Below are positions 1 through 6,553 of a stretch of DNA of 10,973 nt, one piece after another. How positions within the stretch are numbered: the stretch's first letter is position 1; each line of letters begins with the position of its first letter. A model generated the notes under the pieces. The model searched no databases. It was not told where the DNA came from and saw only the letters and a list, made by a program, of their open reading frames with translations. The translations under genes were made by a program, and so were the position numbers. The stretch comes from Dysgonamonadaceae bacterium (GTDB lineage: Bacteria; Bacteroidota; Bacteroidia; Bacteroidales; Azobacteroidaceae), in contig JAIRKG010000071.1 of the NCBI GenBank assembly GCA_031260235.1, positions 1-10,973 of the forward strand, in the 5' to 3' direction.

Positions 1-261
1 GCGCAACAGTATCTTCAACCCGCGCTCCAGCCTGCTCATCTCTTCTTTTTCATCTACAAGCGCCGCCGCCGGACGTGAAGAATATCCGCCAATATCAATC
101 ATATCTGCGCCTTCTTTAACGATTTGAACAACCCTGTCGGCTATCTCTTTTTCAGTCTGCTTTCGGCTTCCGGCATAGAAAGAATCCGGCGTGATATTCA
201 ATATGCCCATCACTTTCGGCGTATCGAAATCTGTTAATTCTCCTTTTATATTATTTGTCAT
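1..261 (-). CDS. folP: Dihydropteroate synthase, N-terminal part (runs off the left edge)
   Basis: Dihydropteroate synthase joins p-aminobenzoate to the pterin diphosphate in cytosolic folate synthesis and is the sulfonamide target. Only the first 87 codons are in the window. Residues 18-27 read VMGILNITPD followed by SFY, the family's first pterin-binding signature with its conserved Asn and Asp-Ser-Phe. Around residues 50-61, GADMIDIGGYSS matches the second signature, where most members have GADIIDIGGEST, so Tyr stands in place of the usual Glu. The ATG at 259-261 is chosen because it puts 17 residues before the first signature, as expected, and it lies downstream of a -7-like box at 314-321. 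The gene starts divergently from the small membrane-protein gene at 454. The remaining two-thirds of the protein is outside the window, so intactness cannot be judged. Confidence 0.95.
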   Translation of the reverse strand, partial: MTNNIKGELTDFDTPKVMGILNITPDSFYAGSRKQTEKEIADRVVQIVKEGADMIDIGGYSSRPAAALVDEKEEMSRLERGLKILLR

Positions 262-278
262 TTGTATGTTTTTTTAGT

Positions 279-291
279 CCTAAAAATTAGG
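279..291. repeat. 13-base palindrome CCTAAAAATTAGG in the folP leader
   Basis: The two arms CCTAA and TTAGG are perfectly complementary around an AAA centre. The site lies between the predicted folP -7 box and its start codon. It could be an operator half-site pair or a weak 5-bp RNA hairpin. With only A/T-rich pairs and a 3-base loop, RNA stability would be low, so function is unproven. Confidence 0.3.
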
Positions 292-313
292 TGTTTGCTG
301 TAATAAATATCTG

Positions 314-321
314 CAAAGGTA
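314..321 (-). promoter_or_regulatory. Bacteroidetes-type -7 element for folP
   Basis: On the minus strand this reads TACCTTTG, a full match to the Bacteroidetes -7 consensus TAnnTTTG, and it lies 52 bases before the folP ATG. No well-spaced TTTG -33 box is seen; the nearest TTG is 24 bases upstream, longer than the usual 19-21. The implied leader of about 45 bases contains the palindrome at 279-291. Confidence 0.5.
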
Positions 322-423
322 CTGAATATTTTTTATATGGAATGACAAGTTCAATTAGTTACATTTACTGATTGAGCTGTGCTGCTTGAATATGCGAATT
401 CGGGTTATATAGCAAATAATGGT

Positions 424-431
424 TACATTTG
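424..431 (+). promoter_or_regulatory. Bacteroidetes-type -7 element for the small membrane-protein gene
   Basis: TACATTTG matches TAnnTTTG exactly. A three-of-four match to the -33 TTTG box (TTCG, 399-402) lies 21 bases upstream, close to the expected spacing. The ATG at 454 follows 22 bases after the box, giving a short leader. This supports the reading of the otherwise unrecognised 57-codon frame as a real gene. Confidence 0.5.
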
Positions 432-453
432 CCCGAATATCTAAATAAAAAGG

Positions 454-627
454 ATGAAATCTTTCCTTAAATACAGCGGAATCGGAATATTGTTGTTGGG
501 AGAATTATTCCTGATCGTTCCGTTTTTCCTGAAAAACGAAACCAATACAACATTGTCGACGGGTTTATCACTGGTAATTGCAGGCTTTGTTTTGTTTGTT
601 GTGATTAGCAAACGAGTTGAAAAGTAA
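454..627 (+). CDS. Small two-helix inner-membrane protein, function unknown
   Basis: This 57-residue frame encodes a protein I recognise only as a generic small hydrophobic protein. Hydrophobic stretches at about residues 8-26 and 34-52 would form two membrane helices joined by a short polar loop (KNETNTT, 27-33). The C-terminus is basic (SKRVEK) and probably cytoplasmic, which would put the N-terminus in the cytoplasm too. An AAAAAGG run directly precedes the ATG, and a TACATTTG box lies 22 bases upstream. The last 23 bases overlap, in the opposite orientation, the 3' end of the cobC-like gene (stop at 605-607), so the two are convergent. No known function is assigned. The chance that it is not translated is moderate because it is short. 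Confidence 0.65.
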   Translation: MKSFLKYSGIGILLLGELFLIVPFFLKNETNTTLSTGLSLVIAGFVLFVVISKRVEK

Positions 628-1141
628 ACTCGAAAATTTGTCCATATTCTACCGGAACTTCAAAAGAATCTTCAATGCTTAAAAGTCCCAGATATACATG
701 TATGAGCCGGATGACGCCTCCGTGCGTGAATATGCAGACGGATTGTGCTCCCGAAGATTTGAGTTCGTCCATAAAAGCGTAAACTCTTTGTTGCATCATC
801 CGGTAAGATTCCCCGTTTTTTGCCGGATAATTAAGCCAGTCGGCAAACCAGTCGGTTGCTTCCTGTTTGTCAATTTCCATCCACGATTTCATTTCCCAAT
901 CACCGAAATTCAATTCTTTCAGCCTGACGTCTACGGCAGGCACATAGCCGCAATATCCGGCAAGCAGGGTGCAGCGCGACAGGGGACTTGAATAGATCCG
1001 GTCGAATGTTTTATCTGCCAATCGATTTTTTACGGTTTCCGCTTCGGCGGGGAAAGAGGACTTCAAGGCTACGTCGGTAAAACCGTAGCATATACCCTGC
1101 GGAACGTCCACTGCGGTGTGTCTGATTACTGTTAATTTCAT
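605..1141 (-). CDS. cobC: Histidine phosphatase, CobC-like (alpha-ribazole phosphatase)
   Basis: This is a 178-residue member of the histidine (phosphoglycerate mutase-like) phosphatase superfamily. The best fit is alpha-ribazole-5'-phosphate phosphatase, which dephosphorylates the lower-ligand nucleoside in cobalamin assembly in the cytosol. Visible catalytic residues are R7-H8 (phosphohistidine; the usual RHG is RHT here), R56 in SSPLSRC, E76 in the ELNFGDWE block and H140 in FTHGG. There is no signal peptide. Its ATG overlaps the stop of the upstream GH3 fusion gene by four bases (ATGA), indicating coupled translation and operon membership. No other cobalamin gene is in the window, so the exact substrate is inferred from similarity alone; a sugar or nucleotide phosphatase role is possible. 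Its 3' end overlaps the convergent gene ending at 627. Confidence 0.8.
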   Translation of the reverse strand: MKLTVIRHTAVDVPQGICYGFTDVALKSSFPAEAETVKNRLADKTFDRIYSSPLSRCTLLAGYCGYVPAVDVRLKELNFGDWEMKSWMEIDKQEATDWFADWLNYPAKNGESYRMMQQRVYAFMDELKSSGAQSVCIFTHGGVIRLIHVYLGLLSIEDSFEVPVEYGQIFEFTFQLVC

Positions 1142-4020
1142 GACTTGGAATATTTATGGCTGTTCATTGCTTCGTAAATAACATCCTGTATCCTCTCGCG
1201 GATGTTTAACTGCATCAATTGCCGGTGTTTTCGGGACGGATAAACGCGGTTGGATAAAAAGATATATATCAGGTTCTGATCGGGATCGACCCAGAAGCAG
1301 GTTCCCGTAAAACCGGTATGTCCGTAAGCAGATGCGGAAAGGCTTGCGTGGCTTTTGCCCGGGTTATTCGCGTCGGGCTTGTCAAATCCCAATCCGCGGT
1401 GGCTGCGTGCGCTTTTGGTTCCGGTGAACAGTTTGACGGTTTCTTTGCTCAAATATTTTTCGTTGCCGTATTGACCTTCATACAATAACATTTGCAGGAT
1501 TTTGGCCAAGTCGTTTGCATTGGAAAAGAGGCCTGCATTTCCCGAAACACCTCCCATTACGGCGGCGACTTCATCGTGCGGATAACCGATTATGAGCTGT
1601 TTCCGCCATGTTTCGTCATATTCCGTAGGCGCAATATTTTCTTTGGAAATCTTCCTTAACGGTAAAAAGCCGGTATAATTAGCGCCCAAACCGGCATATA
1701 ACCAGTGATCCAGAAAATTGTCAAGCGTCTCTTCGGAGATATTTTCTGCGGCTTCTTTCAAAAGCATGAAATTCAAATCACTGTATAAATAGCCGTTTTT
1801 ATTCATCAGTTTGGCATTGACGATTTCGTTCATCATATCTTTTTGAAAATCCGTTTTAATATAGAATTGATCTGCCGCCTGTTTTTCAATGCCGGGCACA
1901 GGCAGGGTTGAAACCATTGTATCGGCAAGCAATTGGTAAAAAGAGATGCAAGCCGGCAAACGTGTTTCGTGGAACAATGCCGATTGAACAGTAATATTCT
2001 TTTTATCCGAATGTCGCAGTTCGGGAACAAATCGGCTGATTTTGTCGGTCAATGCGATTTTCTTCCTGTCATAGAGTTTCATGACGGCGGGAAGCGTGGC
2101 AAGCGTTTTAGTCAGGGAGGCTATATCGTAAATATCCGTATGCAGGACGGGGCGTACACCGGTGTAATCAAACGCTCCGAACGACCGGTTATAAACGACA
2201 ATTCCATCTTTGGCAACCAGTACCTGGCATCCCGGAAAGGCTTGATTATTCATTCCTTCGATGACGATAGATTCGATTTTCCGCAATGCTTCGGGCAACA
2301 TGTTTGCTTCTATCGCTTCCTGATAGGATAACCTTACTTTTTGCGTTGTCAGTCCGTCGCCGAAATCAAACAGGCCGGGAATACTTACCGGCAGTTTTCC
2401 TTTGGCGGGGATTCCGCCCATAATCAGTTCCGCTGCGGCTTGTTGCGCCCCGGGCGTATCTTCGTAAGCTGCTATAACCGATTTTGCTTCGGCAATGCTT
2501 TGTTTAAACTGCGCGATAGAGTAGGGCTGGGTGAAGAAACACAGATGAATGTCTTTTTCCGTTGCCAGGTTCCGAAGTGCCGGGAAATCGGTTTGCCCGG
2601 TGGAATGTATGGTACAAATGATTTCATCGTAGTTTTTTAACTGAGCAAAGACTTTCTCAGGATTGGTTTTAAGTTCAGCTGCGGTCAGGTTGAAAAAGTC
2701 GAATGCGCCGTACAAAGACAGCCTGTTTCGGAATGTAAGCCCGTTTTTTGCATCAATGGAAAGGACGGCAATCTTTTTCGCGCCTAATTTCCGAATGGGA
2801 ATTTGTTCGTCTTTGTTTTTCAGGAGCGTAACGGCTTCGTTATTCAGTTTCTGCACCAGCCATTTGGAATAATCCGAATTAATTTTTTCGTTCAAGCCGT
2901 TTATTTCGATCGGCGTCAGGTTGTTTAATCCGGCAATGTATTTATACTTCAGTATTTTCAGACATCTGTCCTCGACGTCCGAGATATTGACGACACCAAG
3001 TTCGACAGCTTTTTTTACTTCCGCAAATTCCAAAGCCGGGTTTTCCGGATAGAGTAAAATATCATTTCCTGCAATCAAAGCCCGTACGCAAATACTCCCC
3101 GCTTGGGAAGCGCCTTTCATATTCAAGGCGTCGGTGAATGTTAATCCGGTGAATTTCAGTTCTTTTTTTAATAATTTATTTATAATTTCGGGCGACAAAG
3201 AAGCAGGCAAACCGAAAGTATTGTCCAGAGCGGGAACAGACAAATGTCCCGTCATTATCCCTGAAAAGCCTTCTTCAATAAACGCTTTGAAAGGGTATAA
3301 TTCAATGTTTTCCAAGTGTTTTCTCGTACCGTTTACCACAGGTAAAGTCTTGTGGGAATCTTTGGACGTATTGCCGTGTCCGGGAAAATGTTTTCCAACA
3401 GCCATTACGCCGTAACTTTCCATGCCTCGGGAATAGGCAATGGCTTTTTCGGCGACAAGCCGCTCGTTTTCGCCGAATGAACGGACGCCAATCACGGGAT
3501 TATTCGGATTATTGTTTATATCCAAAACCGGCGCGAAATTAATCTGTATGCCCAATTCACGACATTCGCGCCCCACTTCCGCGCCATACAGTTGAATCAG
3601 ATTGTTGTCTGTAATCGCACCCAGCATCATGTTTTTGGGAAATCGCGGCGTATTCTCAAGTCGCATGGACAAACCCCATTCACCGTCAATGGAAATGAGC
3701 AGGGGGACTTTTGCAGATTGCTGATAAAGGTTAATGCTTCGAGCTTCGTCTTCCAAAGTGCCTTTGAAAAAGATGATTCCGCCGATTTTCTGTTCGCGGA
3801 TATATCTTAGCGTTTTATCATTATGCGAAAGGCTTGGATCTGCCGCAACCATAAACAGTTGCCCGATTTTTTCGTCCAGTGTCATCGTGTCGAAAATCGA
3901 ATCTACCCAGTGTTGCATTTTCGCCGCATCTACATGCTGATACAGCGTCGGCTGTTTTTGTGCAGACAACACAGGATTGATAAGCAACGCGATTAGCGTT
4001 AGCAAATAAATTTTGTTCAT
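1138..4020 (-). CDS. Secreted GH3 beta-N-acetylhexosaminidase (NagZ-like) fused to a beta-lactamase-fold serine hydrolase (AmiE-like)
   Basis: This is a 960-residue two-enzyme protein. Residues 1-20 form a signal peptide ending LSA, so it acts outside the inner membrane. Residues about 30-370 are a GH3 domain with KHFPGHG (210-216), the NagZ-type Asp-Ser-His dyad (D221, H223) and the nucleophile D297 in FTDALNM. About 395-550 is the GH3 C-terminal domain. About 580-950 is a class C beta-lactamase-fold hydrolase with S635-x-x-K638, Y746 (YSD where many have YxN) and H901-T-G in place of KTG. In Bacillus subtilis, NagZ and the beta-lactamase-fold amidase AmiE are neighbouring genes that remove GlcNAc and then the peptide from MurNAc-peptides; here both activities seem joined. 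Substrates are inferred. The gene follows the nucleotidase gene after 96 bases and overlaps cobC by four. Confidence 0.9.
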   Translation of the reverse strand: MNKIYLLTLIALLINPVLSAQKQPTLYQHVDAAKMQHWVDSIFDTMTLDEKIGQLFMVAADPSLSHNDKTLRYIREQKIGGIIFFKGTLEDEARSINLYQQSAKVPLLISIDGEWGLSMRLENTPRFPKNMMLGAITDNNLIQLYGAEVGRECRELGIQINFAPVLDINNNPNNPVIGVRSFGENERLVAEKAIAYSRGMESYGVMAVGKHFPGHGNTSKDSHKTLPVVNGTRKHLENIELYPFKAFIEEGFSGIMTGHLSVPALDNTFGLPASLSPEIINKLLKKELKFTGLTFTDALNMKGASQAGSICVRALIAGNDILLYPENPALEFAEVKKAVELGVVNISDVEDRCLKILKYKYIAGLNNLTPIEINGLNEKINSDYSKWLVQKLNNEAVTLLKNKDEQIPIRKLGAKKIAVLSIDAKNGLTFRNRLSLYGAFDFFNLTAAELKTNPEKVFAQLKNYDEIICTIHSTGQTDFPALRNLATEKDIHLCFFTQPYSIAQFKQSIAEAKSVIAAYEDTPGAQQAAAELIMGGIPAKGKLPVSIPGLFDFGDGLTTQKVRLSYQEAIEANMLPEALRKIESIVIEGMNNQAFPGCQVLVAKDGIVVYNRSFGAFDYTGVRPVLHTDIYDIASLTKTLATLPAVMKLYDRKKIALTDKISRFVPELRHSDKKNITVQSALFHETRLPACISFYQLLADTMVSTLPVPGIEKQAADQFYIKTDFQKDMMNEIVNAKLMNKNGYLYSDLNFMLLKEAAENISEETLDNFLDHWLYAGLGANYTGFLPLRKISKENIAPTEYDETWRKQLIIGYPHDEVAAVMGGVSGNAGLFSNANDLAKILQMLLYEGQYGNEKYLSKETVKLFTGTKSARSHRGLGFDKPDANNPGKSHASLSASAYGHTGFTGTCFWVDPDQNLIYIFLSNRVYPSRKHRQLMQLNIRERIQDVIYEAMNSHKYSKS

Positions 4021-4116
4021 TTTTGTATTTATATTTTTATAACACGGAGAGGTTATTCTGTTTTTATTTATTCTTTTCCGTGTCTATCCATGAAAACGGC
4101 TCTGTGTAACTCCGAG

Positions 4117-4953
4117 TTAAAATTCCTCCAGAACAATGTCAATCCGTCCGAAATAGACGCCATAAGCCCCCGTCTGGTTGATGATTACTTCTCGCCCGTC
4201 CAAATTCGTCCGCCGGTCGGGCTCAGACATAAACGTATGGGTATGTCCTCCCAGTATCAGGTCGATGTGGCGGCTTTTCTTAGCCAGCGTAATATCCCCG
4301 ACACGCTCTTCGTCGGGATAATAACCCAGATGGGACAGGCAAATGATTAAATCGCACTGTTTCTCGTTTTTCAGGAAAGCAGCCGCCCTGTTTGCCGATT
4401 CTACCGCGTCAAGGTATTTTACTCCGACCGCATTGGACTTGGCAACCAGGCCTTTTGGGTCGATTGTCAAACCGATAATGCCGATTTTTATTCCGTTTCG
4501 TTTAATGATATGGTATTTTTTTGTCAGCCCGTCCATTGGCGTACCCGAAAATTCGAGATTCGTAGCGATGAAAGGGAAATGAGCCTTTTTAACCATTCGG
4601 GACATGAATTCCAAACCGTTGTCGAACTCGTGGTTTCCGAGGCAGGCGGCGTCTGTTTTCATCAAATTGGCAATCGTTATTTCGGCGTCGCCTTTATACT
4701 GGTTGAAATAAGGCGTTCCCTGTACAAAGTCGCCACAGTGGAAAAGCAGCACATTTCGGGCTTCTTTGCGGACTTGATTGACATAATTGTCCAGGCGCAC
4801 CATTCCGCCTTTGTTGGCATAATCGCCGTCGTTGTCAGGGAACGGTTCGATGCGGCTGTGCGTGTCGTTGATGTGGAGGACGACGAGGGAGGTTTCCTGC
4901 GCCTGAAGGGCGATGGATAGTGCAAATAATATAATTACAGGTATTTTTTTCAT
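4117..4953 (-). CDS. Secreted 5'-nucleotidase, metallophosphoesterase half
   Basis: This 278-residue protein is only the catalytic N-terminal domain of an UshA/CD73-type 5'-nucleotidase, which usually runs to 500-550 residues. Residues 1-18 form a signal peptide, with cleavage likely near LQA-QE. The dinuclear metal site is complete: D30 and H32 (INDTH), D75 (CGDF), N107-H108 (GNHEFD), H208 (LSHLG), and H237 and H239 (GGHTHT). The protein ends just after the last strand of this domain (RIDIVLEEF) with a proper stop, so the missing C-terminal domain is not a frameshift. That domain is the product of the gene immediately upstream in the transcript, whose stop overlaps this start by four bases (ATGA). 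The two probably assemble in the periplasm or on the outer surface. Related cyclic-nucleotide or sugar-phosphate hydrolases remain possible. Confidence 0.9.
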   Translation of the reverse strand: MKKIPVIILFALSIALQAQETSLVVLHINDTHSRIEPFPDNDGDYANKGGMVRLDNYVNQVRKEARNVLLFHCGDFVQGTPYFNQYKGDAEITIANLMKTDAACLGNHEFDNGLEFMSRMVKKAHFPFIATNLEFSGTPMDGLTKKYHIIKRNGIKIGIIGLTIDPKGLVAKSNAVGVKYLDAVESANRAAAFLKNEKQCDLIICLSHLGYYPDEERVGDITLAKKSRHIDLILGGHTHTFMSEPDRRTNLDGREVIINQTGAYGVYFGRIDIVLEEF

Positions 4954-5714
4954 TGTAAAATCGTTATTCTATTATCTAAATGAGCATCAATCGTTTTATT
5001 TTCTGCCGTTTGCCTTTTGATATATTCTGTCAAAACATCGCGGATAAGCATGTTTGAGTCCGTAACTTTCACGGCTTTCGTAAGCACTCCCACCCCGGCG
5101 TGGCCTTCGGCACGGTAATCGACGGTAGCGACAAGGTAAATCTTATTTTCGTCAATGGCTTCCCCGCCGATTTTCAGCGACAGGAGGGACTTGTCTTTAA
5201 TGACGGCTTCTATGTTTTTCGACAATACTTCACCCTCTCTTTGGGCAATGGAATTGAAAAATTCGTTAACTGTCTGTCCCTGCAATTCGAGTAAAACAAT
5301 TCGGTTATTGAACGGGAATATTTCATACATGTTCCCGATTGTTATCGCTCCCTGATTCAGGCTACTGCGGATTCCCCCCATATTGGTTACCGCAAAATCG
5401 ACATGTCCCCATAAACCGGTTGCGTAGTCGAAAATGACATCGGCGGTGAAATTGCCCAGCAAACTTTGGGGCTTTCCTTTGGTTAATATTTGTTCGGCAG
5501 TTCCGATAACCGTTTGGGTTCCTGCGAACATTTTCGTGCGGAGGGAATCGACCAGCGTCCGCATTTCGGTATTTTCCACCGGCTCCCATGCAACGTCCAT
5601 TTCCACGCGGGTGACTTCGATGCTTTTTACTGTGTACTGTTTTGTGCCGGCAGTTGTTGTGGTGGCCGCGATGAATAATAATATTCCTGCTGTTTTTAGG
5701 TTAGTTTTCTTCAT
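4950..5714 (-). CDS. Secreted 5'-nucleotidase, C-terminal (substrate-binding) half
   Basis: This 254-residue protein is a stand-alone 5'-nucleotidase C-terminal domain, the part that binds the nucleoside and closes over the metal domain. A hydrophobic signal peptide covers about residues 1-22; there is no lipobox Cys. Family marks are LGNFTADVI (86-94), TNMGGIR (110-116, with the phosphate-binding Arg) and EIFPFNN (131-137). The last family motif is altered. Where the family has DY/F-x-x-x-GGDGY, this protein has VDYRAEGHAGVG (198-209), so the Asp that contacts the ribose in UshA and CD73 appears to be Ala206. It overlaps mlaF by 14 bases upstream and the catalytic-half gene by four downstream. 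Domain order is therefore reversed relative to the single-chain enzyme. Confidence 0.88.
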   Translation of the reverse strand: MKKTNLKTAGILLFIAATTTTAGTKQYTVKSIEVTRVEMDVAWEPVENTEMRTLVDSLRTKMFAGTQTVIGTAEQILTKGKPQSLLGNFTADVIFDYATGLWGHVDFAVTNMGGIRSSLNQGAITIGNMYEIFPFNNRIVLLELQGQTVNEFFNSIAQREGEVLSKNIEAVIKDKSLLSLKIGGEAIDENKIYLVATVDYRAEGHAGVGVLTKAVKVTDSNMLIRDVLTEYIKRQTAENKTIDAHLDNRITILQ

Positions 5715-6474
5715 TGATAAAATTGTTTACTTCTTTTACTTTTTTGAATAAATCGGACGCAAACACAAAATCGCTCAATTCTCTGTTAGACGACATCATG
5801 ATTTCATCTTTGGTTCCTTCCCAATCTTTGTGTCCTTCGTTAATAAAGATAATTTTTTCTCCGATGTTCATTACGGAGTTCATATCGTGGGTATTAATGA
5901 CCGTTGTGATGTTGTATTCTTTGGTGATGTCGTGAATCAAATCGTCGATGAGCAGTGAGTTTTTAGGGTCTAAACCCGAATTGGGTTCATCGCAAAACAA
6001 ATAAGCCGGATTCATCGCGATTGCGCGGGCGATGGCTACCCTTTTCATCATTCCGCCGCTGATTTCTCCCGGATATAAATCGTCGGCGTCGGTAAGATTC
6101 ACCCTTTCCAGACAGAACTTTGCACGTTTTTCCCGGTCTCTCCAACCGTCGTTGGTAAACATGGTCAAAGGGAACGTCACATTTTCCAATACGGTCATCG
6201 AATCGAAAAGTGCCGAACCTTGAAACAACATGCCCATCTCGCGGCGCAATTCATTCAATTCCTTTTTAGTCATTGCGGTTAGGCTTCGGTTGTCGTAACG
6301 TATTTCACCCGACGACGGACGATACAGACCAATCAGGATTTTCATAAAAACCGTTTTGCCGGAACCGCTTCGGCCGATAATCAGATTGGTCTTTCCCTTG
6401 TCGAAGAGCGTCGAAACATCTTTTAAGACTTCTTTTTCTCCAAATGACTTGTGTAGATGTTGAATTTCTATCAT
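5701..6474 (-). CDS. mlaF: ABC transporter ATPase of the Mla phospholipid-transport family
   Basis: This 257-residue cytosolic ATPase would power the MlaE permease in moving phospholipid between inner and outer membranes. All nucleotide-binding parts are intact: Walker A GRSGSGKT (34-41), Q-loop Q85 in LFQGSALF, signature ISGGM (138-142, the Mla form rather than LSGGQ), Walker B with D162-E163, and switch H196 in NTHD. The LFQGSALFDSMTV block after the Q-loop is typical of MlaF. The gene follows mlaE after 79 bases and overlaps the nucleotidase C-half gene by 14 bases, so it is in the same transcription unit. No MlaD (MCE) lipid-binding partner or MlaB STAS subunit lies in this window; in this phylum the MCE gene can be elsewhere. 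Confidence 0.93.
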   Translation of the reverse strand: MIEIQHLHKSFGEKEVLKDVSTLFDKGKTNLIIGRSGSGKTVFMKILIGLYRPSSGEIRYDNRSLTAMTKKELNELRREMGMLFQGSALFDSMTVLENVTFPLTMFTNDGWRDREKRAKFCLERVNLTDADDLYPGEISGGMMKRVAIARAIAMNPAYLFCDEPNSGLDPKNSLLIDDLIHDITKEYNITTVINTHDMNSVMNIGEKIIFINEGHKDWEGTKDEIMMSSNRELSDFVFASDLFKKVKEVNNFINEEN

Positions 6475-6553
6475 TTAGTCTTTATGATTGCAAATATTTA
6501 TATCAAAATTGCTTCGGGCTTCGCACCACAGCAGGCAATGGTTGCTCTCCACT

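Noticed and set aside
4510..4920. A 136-codon plus-strand open frame inside the nucleotidase gene
   Set aside because: It lies antisense to a gene with a complete set of catalytic motifs, and its translation shows no recognisable family.
4117..5714. A single 5'-nucleotidase gene broken by a frameshift or stop
   Set aside because: Each half has its own signal peptide and start, and the C-terminal domain comes first in the transcript, which a point lesion cannot produce.
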